A DNA stretch of 64,000 nucleotides from Pteria penguin (Eukaryota; Mollusca; Bivalvia; Pterioida; Pteriidae). This document shows positions 56,401 to 64,000 of the stretch, one piece after another (position 1 is the first letter of the stretch; every line of letters starts with the position of its first letter). Made by a program: the position numbers and the translations under genes. The stretch covers positions 41,572,045-41,636,044 of the forward strand of contig CM068592.1 in NCBI GenBank assembly GCA_035048485.1. Direction: 5' to 3'. The notes under the pieces are model-generated. The model had not been told where the DNA came from. It worked only from the letters and a program-made list of their open reading frames with translations, and made no database searches.

Positions 56401-59400
56401 AAAGCTTGTTAATGTTTCTTCTTAACCAAGACAGATGCAAATGATTTGATGATGGTGTATGAAAGGAAGTTAAGTTGTGCACCTTGGTTTTAGCTTTGGT
56501 GTGGCCCCTGCAGTAGAGAATGATGACAACATGGGCATATCATGCACTTGTTAAGGGGTACCGCATTTGTAATTTATGTATGTAGACCTTAAAACATGTA
56601 AGCCTACATATGCCTAGCAACAGCTGTAGATTTAGTCATTAACTCCACATGTGTGTAGCAACAGCTGTAGATTTAATCATTTATTCCACATATGCCTAGC
56701 AACAGCTGTAGATTTAATCATTAATTCTACATATGCCTAGCAACAGCTGTAGATTTAATCATTAATTCCACATATGCCTAGCAACAGCTGTAGATTCAAT
56801 CATAAATTCCACATATGCCTAGCAACAGCTGTAGATTTAGTCATTAATTTCACTTGCCTAGCAACAGCTGTAGATTTAATCATTAATTCCACATGTGCCT
56901 AGCAACAGCTGTAGATTTAATCATTAATTGCAATTCTATGTCTACAGGTTTGTTGACCACTTTTAGTACAAGTCTGTGTATTGTAGGTATTTGTTGGAAA
57001 ATATACACGTTATACAGTCAGGACGATCACTCCAAAACAGAGTGGAAATTCACTATGTTTGTGTAATATCTAAATTTTCATTTAGGTATAGGACGACTGC
57101 TTTATTGGAAAATCAAGATTGTACTTTAATGAATATTCTTCTCCTTCTAGATCTCAATAATAATTAAATTAGTTTGTCTTCATTTGACTGAGTATATGGT
57201 CAAGCCTAGTTATTGCCTCTTCAGTGAAAATGAATGTGAGATGTAAATTTTGTTCCATGTGTAATTAATCACTGTTCTTGTGTAATCCAACAGTTTGACT
57301 TAATGATATTGAATATTTACCTGTAATTTGTGTGACCAGGTCTGTCTTTTGGTCCCTAATCATTTTCATCTAGAAACATTAATTTCATATGTTATTGGAG
57401 AAATTTAATTTGTCTTCTCATAGCAAGTGTGAAAAAAAGAAAGCACTTCATGTAGATGATATTCAAAATGGAGACTTATATGGCCTACTGTTATTAAGGT
57501 TTTTTTTCCATTATTGTATAATGAATCTTACAGAGAAGAAACCACACAAGTCAACAGTTGATTACAGCTTCCTAAGCGAGAGTAGCCGTTGTGATTCTGC
57601 GGAGACTGATAGTGACTGTGATGACTTCACACCTTCTCCTGACCCATTAGTAGCTGCCCTTGCACGAGCCATCACTGACTCTGAGGATGAAGGGACATCA
57701 CCAACACTAGGTACCCCCTGCATGGGTACCCCACGGCTCTCCAAAGAACCCTCTATCGACCTGGATCAGAGAGGTGAAAATGGTACGTATAGAAAAATTT
57801 TGTGAAGAGCACTTACTCTGGATCGATACCAGTGTGTAAACTATTAGCTCTAAGGTTGAAATTTTCATACTACATGCAGTCTTCATGAAAAACTTTTTAA
57901 AACACAGGCCTTTTGGGCTTCCATTCCTTTGATTTTTACAAGCCAGACTAAATTTTTACAGGCCCGAATTATATTTCTTTCATAATTGACATAAAGCATT
58001 CTGAGAGTGCACGACCACTTCCAACATGAATGTTCTGCCAATAGTACTCTATATAAGTGGCAAATTAAGGCAGGATATTGCTAATGGAATGACAGGAGAC
58101 TGATGGAATTATTGAGAATGTAAAAAAAAAATTTCTTGTTTCTTGAATTTTATTCTCTCATGTACAAAAAGTGTTGTCCCTTTGCGCCTTGTAATGCTTT
58201 TTAGGGTTGTTTACTTTGGTGTCATTTGAGGGACGCTTCGCGGCTTTGCCAGGCAAGCCCCTTCTTTATATTTAAGAAAGGGAATCATCCTGTAAACGGA
58301 CAAATTTCCCTACAAGGTCAAGCAATAAAGTAAACACCTTTGCTTTCTGGGTCAAATTAAAGCTTTTCAAGCGCTTATATAGCAGATGCTTGTTGGAATT
58401 CTAGGTTGCATATTTTTAAAAGCCTGATCCCAATTTTTCTGGCCTCGGGCTTTGGGCCACCAGTGAACGTCGAAGATTGTACATGTTACATCTCTCATAC
58501 ACCCTTAACAAAAGTCGTAATTTAAAAGTTGGTCTTAAATATTTGATTAGTTCCAAGTGAGACACATTGAACCAATATAAGGACACATTTTGAACAATAA
58601 TGTATCTCTTTATTATAAAAATGTACTGTAGTTTTAAGTTTTAGATAATTTATTTTACTCTTTATACATACATGTACATGATTTATTTTTGACTGGTTGC
58701 AAGCTGGTCTGGTCTATAAATTGATAGTCGGTCTGTCTGTCTGTCTGTCCCTCCATCCAGTGTCAACGATTTGCTTTTAGCTTGATTTCTTGCAAATCAT
58801 TAATGATACCTACCTCAAACTTGGTAGGTTTGTAGACATTGATGAGTTTTTCCCAACAGATGCAGAATTGAGTAATGTTGACATTGATGTTTGACTTTGA
58901 TGTCCTGCTTCAGTGAACAGAGACTGATTTTGTGTTTAGCTTGATTTCTTACATACCATTAATGATACCTATGTCAAACTTGGTAGGTTTGTAGACATTG
59001 ACAAATTCTTCCAGACTGATGCAAAGTTTGGTGACCTTGACCTTGATGTCACACTTCAAGGAATACAGACAAATTTTTGGTTTGGTCAAGCTTCATTTTT
59101 TGTATACCATTGATGAAACCTATATCAAACTCAGCAGGCTTAAAGACAATGACCTAGTTCTTCTCGACTGTTGTGAAATTGTATGACCTTGACTTCAGCA
59201 ATGAACACAGAGTGAATTTTCCATTAAGGTTAATTTTTTGAATACCACTGATGGTACCTACTTCAAACTTGGTAGGTTTTTTAGACACTGATGAGATTTC
59301 CTGACTGATTCAAAATTTCGTGACCCTGACCTTGATGTCACTTTTCAGTGAATTCTGTGATTTTGCATTTAGCTTGATTTTTTGCATACCTACATCAAAC

Positions 59401-60939
59401 TTGGTAGGCTTGTAGACATTGATGACTTCTTGACTGATGTAAAATTTGGTGACCTTGATGTCACGCTTTAGTGAACACAGACTGATATTTCATATAGTGA
59501 TCTCCTTTGGGATGAAACAGAGGAAGGAATAATCTATAAACATTTTCCTTCAGAATTGGAAAGAAGTGATTTTATTTAACGATTGTTTTTTGAAATGTGT
59601 GCCCAGGTTTGAAAATCATTTTTAGGATTTGTATGAGGGACTGAAGTTTCATTGAGGTCTTTTGATACTGCAGAAGTTACTTCCATTTATCATCACATAA
59701 AATAAAATAATAATTCTCTGTACTGTTAATCGTAAAATATATTTAAACACCAATTGTGAATCTATACAAAAATTACAGTTCATTTATCACATTTACTATA
59801 AACATATGTATGTTGCTTTGTTTACTGTGTAGCCTTAAATAATACTGTGGAAAATCAGGTAGCCTAAATTGATTCTCTATCAATGGAAAATCAGCTAGCC
59901 TAAATTGATTCTCTAGCCTGAATGGATTGTCTCTCCATGGAAAAGGAGATAGCCTAAATTGATTCTCTATCATTGGAAAATCAAGTAGTCTGAATTGATT
60001 CTCTATCTATGTTAAAGGAGGTAGCCTAAATCGATTCACTATCGGTGCAAAGTCAGGTAGCCTGAATTGATTCTCTCTCAATGGAAAACCAGGTAGCCTG
60101 AATTGGTTCTCTATCAATTCATGTCATACATTCCAGAAGTCATGGTTTCCACTTTGTACACTTGTGACCTCCAACACTTAAAAAAAGCCTAGTATTGCAT
60201 TTATCAATAACAAACAAAACATAAATTTTATTTTCTTGCTTTTGAATTTTGAGACATTATTATGTTACATGTGATGTTGTCCATAACACAGAGTTTCTTG
60301 CATTAATCATAAAGTATGAAAAATATATCAGAAAGGATTACATCATTTACAGATGAGGACAGTGATAGTGAGGCAGAGTTTGCTCTAGAAGTCAGTGAGA
60401 TGCCGTCCCTTGATGATGAGCTTGATCATACAGATGATGAACTCCTCGACTCTATCAATCATCAGGAAAATTCGTCCATGGCTTTCGTTCCTACCCATTT
60501 CGAAGATTCAGAGTCGGAGGATGAAGTGTCTGATCTAAATTTTCAGGATGTGAATTATGACAGCATTGACTCTCATCTTGACAGCCCACCTCAGCATACA
60601 AACAGTCAAACAACAACAGAGATTCGGCATGGATTTGCAGCAGCCACTGGCAAGCTAGTATCTCAGACTCTGACCTCAGTCGTTGGATCTGCATTACAAG
60701 GAATCTCAAATATAACTCACAGTGCTATCTCGCAAGCCAAACACTCAGGTGAACCTCAATCCTCTTCACGAACAGGTGAAAACTGTGATATCCCACACAC
60801 CAAAGACTTGCACGAACTCCAATCAGGAGATTTTCCAAGGGCAGGCAACTCTGATCAATGTGAAATAAGTGATGCAGATATCTTGGAAGAGTTTGAATTC
60901 TTAGAGAACTATGAGGATTTAAGTGAAGATGAGAAGTGA
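50254..60939 (+). CDS. RETREG: RETREG/FAM134 reticulophagy receptor (8 exons, complete)
   Basis: Exons 50254-50426, 51745-51851, 52377-52407, 53435-53561, 53891-53975, 55949-56077, 57534-57782 and 60353-60939 join with consistent phases to 495 residues; human RETREG1-3 are 466-543. The N-terminal SPLEPLVMKIQSLLVWENP matches the family start. The reticulon-homology domain has two membrane hairpins: exons 1-2, then exons 4-6 ending VISVLLWPCVLYNK. Between them WPEIRVPPP and WTPVHPRLMSVPEI are diagnostic. The tail has ARAITDSEDEG and SxSE acidic clusters, a helix (GKLVSQTLTSVVGSALQGI) and a C-terminal FEFL in DILEEFEFLEN, a fit to the LC3-interacting FxxL motif. The protein would curve ER membrane and link it to autophagosomes. 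Which vertebrate paralogue it matches best is not decided. Confidence 0.94.
50636..51439. mobile_element. Foldback DNA transposon with ~255-bp terminal inverted repeats
   Basis: In RETREG intron 1. The left arm (~50638-50890, starting GGTCCATAGAATTACAGAAA) is mirrored by the right arm (~51195-51437), with a ~300-bp AT-rich centre. Both sides are flanked by GTAATTAC (50628-50635 and 51440-51447), an 8-bp target duplication consistent with hAT-like insertion. No transposase. Confidence 0.85.
51745..51851 (+). CDS. RETREG: RETREG exon 2
   Basis: Acceptor GGTTTCAG, donor GTAATT. FYFTVAMVALILYVTH is a membrane segment; KRKIWPEIR is the conserved post-hairpin motif. Confidence 0.92.
52377..52407 (+). 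CDS. RETREG: RETREG exon 3, 31-nt microexon
   Basis: Acceptor ATATTTCAG, donor GTAAGT. Adds VPPPIPEDPD between WPEIR and the WTPVHPRL exon; phases 1 and 2 fit. Confidence 0.88.
52710..53375 (+). mobile_element. SINE with internally expanded 51-bp segment, locus 2
   Basis: In RETREG intron 3. SINE body at the left (ATGAAACAGTAAAACCCAAA) and SINE tail at the right (AAGTGAAACAATCTTATGTG). Between ~52789 and 53290 are about 10 copies of a 51-bp unit CCATGTCAGGATAGAGGTTG plus GCATGTTAACCATCCCTCACTGCCTTGGGTG. This is the same part of the SINE expanded at 14350-14760. 51 bp is 17 codons, which keeps long spurious frames open. Confidence 0.82.
53435..53561 (+). CDS. RETREG: RETREG exon 4
   Basis: Acceptor ATTTCAG, donor GTAATT. 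SWTPVHPRLMSVPEISQRLG is the family signature. Confidence 0.93.
53891..53975 (+). CDS. RETREG: RETREG exon 5
   Basis: Acceptor TTGTTGTAG, donor GTAGGT. FCVVNSSVLILSAGLGRYIS aligns with human FCLLSCGILTFLAVLGRYVP. Confidence 0.92.
54190..54475. repeat. 19-bp minisatellite
   Basis: About 15 copies of AAACAAACACAATAAATAT in RETREG intron 5. A 170-codon antisense frame across it is an artefact of the repeat. Confidence 0.93.
55450..55948 (+). repeat. Exon-edge minisatellite: decoy copies of RETREG exon 6 acceptor and start
   Basis: An ~80-bp dimeric unit repeats up to the exon. One half is TTTTACAG|TGACATCAGTGTTATNATGGCCATG, matching the real TTTTACAG|TGATATCAGTGTTGTTGTGG. Acceptor-bearing decoys occur near 55549, 55629 and 55868, with damaged ones near 55710 and 55790. 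The best decoy would read TSVLLWPC in the exon's frame. The other half is TTCTACAGTGATGTCAGTGT plus TTCTGTGACCATGCA. Confidence 0.9.
55949..56077 (+). CDS. RETREG: RETREG exon 6
   Basis: Acceptor ATTTTACAG, donor GTAATC. VISVLLWPCVLYNKLMSKFY then NAEPLLMKLDYSLK, matching human MMWPLAVYHRL and KPALQRLDFS. Its acceptor and start are repeated upstream. Confidence 0.95.
56195..56565. mobile_element. Interspersed element with inverted ends, copy 2
   Basis: Diverged relative of 10475-10996: left TACACCCACATTAATATGTA...GGTGTATTATACTATACCGC, internal TATGAAAGGGTGTGACTTGT, right ATGGGCATATCATGCACTTG. In RETREG intron 6. Confidence 0.5.
56600..56940. repeat. ~41-bp minisatellite
   Basis: 8 units of CATATGCCTAGCAACAGCTG plus TAGATTTAATCATTAATTC in RETREG intron 6. 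Confidence 0.92.
57534..57782 (+). CDS. RETREG: RETREG exon 7, acidic linker
   Basis: Acceptor AATCTTACAG, donor GTACGT. SAETDSDCDDFTPSPDPLVA then ARAITDSEDEG, matching LAITDSE of vertebrate FAM134. Confidence 0.92.
57783..60352. other. RETREG intron 7 with modular and tandem repeats
   Basis: 58700-59480 has ~5 diverged ~170-bp modules around CAAACTTGGTAGGTTTGTAG and TGACCTTGATGTCAC, an interspersed-repeat body. 59845-60115 is a ~37-bp minisatellite around GGTAGCCTAAATTGATTCTC. The rest shows nothing. Confidence 0.6.
60353..60939 (+). CDS. RETREG: RETREG exon 8, LC3-interacting region and stop
   Basis: Acceptor CATTTACAG. DEDSDSEAEFALEVSEMPSL, an amphipathic-looking helix GKLVSQTLTSVVGSALQGIS, then ADILEEFEFLENYEDLSEDE and TGA. 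FEFL with acidic neighbours is the LIR. Confidence 0.93.
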
Positions 60940-61425
60940 TAGACTCGTATTTATACATGTATACTGTATGTGTATTGAATTTAGTTCAATTCACATATTA
61001 TTGGAGTTGGCTGTGTCTTTTTTACACTAAATGAGGACAATGCTAATAGGATGTTCTCAAAGGTATGCAGAAGGATAGTCACATATCTGATTAATTCATG
61101 GCTACAATAATATTAGACAGCCCTCTACTGTCATAACTACAAGCTTGAGTTTGGCAATGCTAAGTGACTCAGCCTTAGAGAAATGCATGTACAGTATATA
61201 CCTCTACTGTGTGGACTTCCATATTATTGTTTTGATATATATATGTACCCTAAATTATAAAGTATCGACAAAATCTTTGTTATTCTTTTAATTAATACAC
61301 TTGACATGGTGTTCCATGATTTTACTTCTTCTTCTTCTTCTTCCAATACGAAGTGTACTCAAAAGTTGAGCGTTATACTTCATTTTTTTACTTGGTTTCC
61401 AACAGTTTTCAGTGATATTGCAACA
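60940..61425 (+). other. RETREG 3' UTR and downstream
   Basis: AT-rich, no gene. No canonical AATAAA was found near the stop; a TATAAA-type variant at ~61256 is a weak candidate poly(A) signal. Confidence 0.35.
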
Positions 61426-61990
61426 TGGAGACTGGATGGTTATCATTATTTTACCGATGTCATAACCATATTAGTAGTATAGTCTGGATGGTTATCATCA
61501 TTTTACCAATGTCATAACCATATTAGTAGTATAGTCTGGATGGTTATCATCATTTTACCAATGTCATAACCATATTAGTAGTATAGTCTGGATGGTTATC
61601 ATCATTTTACCAATGTCATAACCATATTAGTAGTATAGTCTGGATGGTTATCATCATTTTACCAATGTCATAACCATATTAGTAGTATAGTCTGGATGGT
61701 TATCATCATTTTACCAACCATATTAGTAGTATAGTCTTGATGGTTATCATCATTTTACCAATGTCATAACCATATTAGTAGTATAGTCTGGATGGTTGTC
61801 ATCATTTTGCCAATCTCATGACTATGCTAGTAGTATAGTCTGGATGGTTATCATTTTACCAATCTCATAACAATATTGATTAGTAGTACAGTCTTGATGG
61901 TTTTCATCATTTTGCCTATCTCATAACCATATTAGGAGTATAAACTGAATGGTTTTCATCATTTTGCCTATCTCATAACCATATTAATAG
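61425..61990. repeat. 52-bp minisatellite
   Basis: About 10-11 units of TGGATGGTTATCATCATTTT plus ACCAATGTCATAACCATATTAGTAGTATAGTC, decaying rightward. Confidence 0.93.
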
Positions 61991-63618
61991 TGTACCGGTA
62001 GCCTGGAAGTGAATCCACATCATCTGTTCCGCAAGCCACATGACATGGCCAAGCACTCATGATAAATGTCACTTATAACCACAATCATTCCTCAAAAAGG
62101 TGATTTTTATGCATATTATTTTTGTCTTGTTTGTTTGTCCGTCTGTTGCCAGCTTTTACTTTCTCCATAACTTTTAATCTGTGGGAAACAGAGACTTCAT
62201 ATTTGGCATGCATACTCCACTAATAAAGCCATTTCAAATTACACCAAGGTCAGTAACCACGTGATCTTGACAATGATCATGCTTCATGTTGCCACTGGGG
62301 GCATATTATTTCACAAAACAATCTTGTTTTCAACTTCAACCTACACTACAATGCAGATATAATCCTGTGGTTAACATCACAAAAAATTATAATATAACAA
62401 CCAAACTGTAGCAAGTTATATAAGTATTGGTGTCATCACATATGGCGACGAATTATAATATAAAAATCAAAATATGGTAGTTTAATATTATATAATTATA
62501 GTTGTCATCACATAGAACAATTAAATTAAAGTATAACAGTCAAAATATAGTCGGTTAATATTATAAAACTATAGACCCTCTTTGTGTTACTGGTGGACTG
62601 ACATTTTGGTTGGCAAATGGTAACGTTTCCCATAATATATTTATGATCTGAAATGAATGAATAATAACTAACTAGCTAAATAAATAAACTTACTGAATGG
62701 GGAAAAGTGTATGTAAGTTATAGATATAAGTGTGTACATTTCTTAATTTTCGCAAATTACATGCATAAGAAATACATGTATTTGCAATTTCCAATAAAGA
62801 AGGTCATGGTGCGAAGCGTTTGGTAATATGTAATCCATTTTTATTGAGTCGGCTTCGGTGAAGCCGCACTCATTGCAATTACTTTCTTCTCAGGTTTATA
62901 ACTTTCATTACCGATATAGAGCTTACTACGCCGCTGAAAAATAAAGTGCCGAAAAATTACTGATGTTGTCTTAAAAATTCTTGATCAGCACAATGTACCT
63001 TTAGCTCAGTTAATTTAAGCTAAACATAAGCTAGTTTCAATAACTCGAAAAAGGAGTTGCAATAATGTTTTCAAATTTCGCGTAATAATATGTAGTTGTG
63101 ACTACTTTACGATGTGTTTACCACCGACACCGTCGAATGTACTCGATTGTGTAATTCTCCGGACAAAGCATTTGTCTTGATCTTGTATCGCTTGTTTTTA
63201 TCGAGATATTTCAATTAAAGTTTTCCCCTACATGTTCTGGAACTTTAGTTCTTTTTCACATATATGACAAATTTAAAGATCGATCTTCCCGCATTTCCTA
63301 TGATAATGAAAATACAATATAAATATTTAGGTAAATGTTGTATGTTTCTAAATATAAATGATGTTAAAACATTATAAGAAAAAATGAATAAGGTGGTTAT
63401 TTAATGTCCCACTTGAAGGAATGTCGTTCCTTGGCTCAGCTTCGACTCGTGACAACAATGCAGTAAAACTTGTTGCCATGAAGTTGTTGATTGCATGTTC
63501 ATTTCGGATACAAGCAATTGCAAACTCTTTGCCGTAAGATAGTTTGAAGAGAGCAAATTTTATTAGCATTTTGTACATAGGTACAATGACGATGTAGTTG
63601 CAACAAAGACCTAATTTT

Positions 63619-63620
<2 letters not shown>
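61991..63620. other. Intergenic sequence without recognised genes
   Basis: An interspersed-repeat-like stretch at ~62100-62300 (GTTTGTCCGTCTGTTGCCAG, CTCCATAACTTTTAATCTGT). A small stem GGCTTCGGTGAAGCC at ~62851. Nothing else can be supported. Confidence 0.45.

Positions 63621-63652
<32 letters not shown>
63621..63652. repeat. Poly-C tract, 32 nt
   Basis: An uninterrupted C run; its length may be affected by sequencing. Confidence 0.95.
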
Positions 63653-63789
63653 TATTTTCTTGAAATCCTGAATCCGCTACTAAAATGGTAAAATGATTAC
63701 ATACTTAAAATCAGCAAAGCCGACTCTCAGGACTTTTGAGTCCTTTGATTGTACCTTATTAAAAAAAAAATTGAAAAAAGATAGGCACG

Positions 63790-63890
63790 CAATCTTATTA
63801 AAACGCGACTTGTACTCCGTTCCTCTACGATACTCTCCGTGTGAGAGTATCGTAGAGGAACGGAGTACAAGTCGCGTTTTAATAAGATTG
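63790..63890. mobile_element. Perfect 101-bp palindromic foldback element with 10-bp target duplication
   Basis: Two perfectly complementary 48-nt arms (63790-63837 and 63843-63890, beginning CAATCTTATTAAAACGCGAC) around the 5-nt loop CGTGT. Flanked by identical GATAGGCACG at 63780-63789 and 63891-63900. Confidence 0.9.
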
Positions 63891-64000
63891 GATAGGCACG
63901 ATACATGTATTAACAATACATAAAGTCATTTTTATAAAGTTATTATTTTGAATAAAAACGTGACAGATACCGAAACTTTTGATGATTCCACACAGTTTAT

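Overview
The window is animal nuclear DNA, most likely from a bivalve mollusc. It is AT-rich, intron-dense and full of tandem repeats. It carries several copies of a tRNA-derived SINE (A box, B box, AATC-repeat tail) and an interspersed element beginning AGCTCACCTGAGCC, which I associate with bivalve genomes. The organism call rests on that repeat flavour and on protein similarity, so bivalve is likely but the species is unknown.

Three protein-coding genes can be built exon by exon, all on the + strand. (1) Positions 98-12090 hold the 3' part of a CPVL-type serine carboxypeptidase (family S10); its 5' part lies outside the window. The catalytic Ser, Asp and His sit in three different exons, and two adjacent exons at 4895 and 5060 are duplicated versions of the same segment. 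(2) About 22860-44568 is a complete HELLS (LSH) SNF2-family chromatin remodeller: a 5' UTR exon plus 19 coding exons, with every helicase motif present. (3) 50254-60939 is a complete RETREG/FAM134 ER-phagy receptor: 8 exons, reticulon-type membrane hairpins, and a C-terminal LC3-interacting motif. The genes are unrelated in function and are separated by long repeat-rich intergenic stretches. They do not form an operon.

Layout: 1-12.5 kb CPVL; 12.5-22.8 kb intergenic (MITE, foldback, several minisatellites, a dead mariner copy, and a 4.1-kb array of a 46-bp unit); 22.8-44.6 kb HELLS; 44.6-50.2 kb intergenic (43-bp and 39-bp minisatellites); 50.2-60.9 kb RETREG; 60.9-64 kb intergenic (52-bp minisatellite, poly-C, and a perfect 101-bp palindrome with 10-bp target duplications). 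Many introns hold minisatellites.

The most unusual signal is that several intronic minisatellites are made of copies of the neighbouring exon edge with its splice site: CPVL exon at 10024, HELLS exon ending 32523, HELLS exon at 36214, RETREG exon at 55949, and more weakly two other HELLS introns. The true junction is the terminal unit of an array of decoy junctions. Other leads are the duplicated CPVL exons, a CLEAR (TFEB-type) site just upstream of RETREG, E2F and CCAAT sites upstream of HELLS, and the same internal ~51-bp SINE segment expanded independently at two loci.
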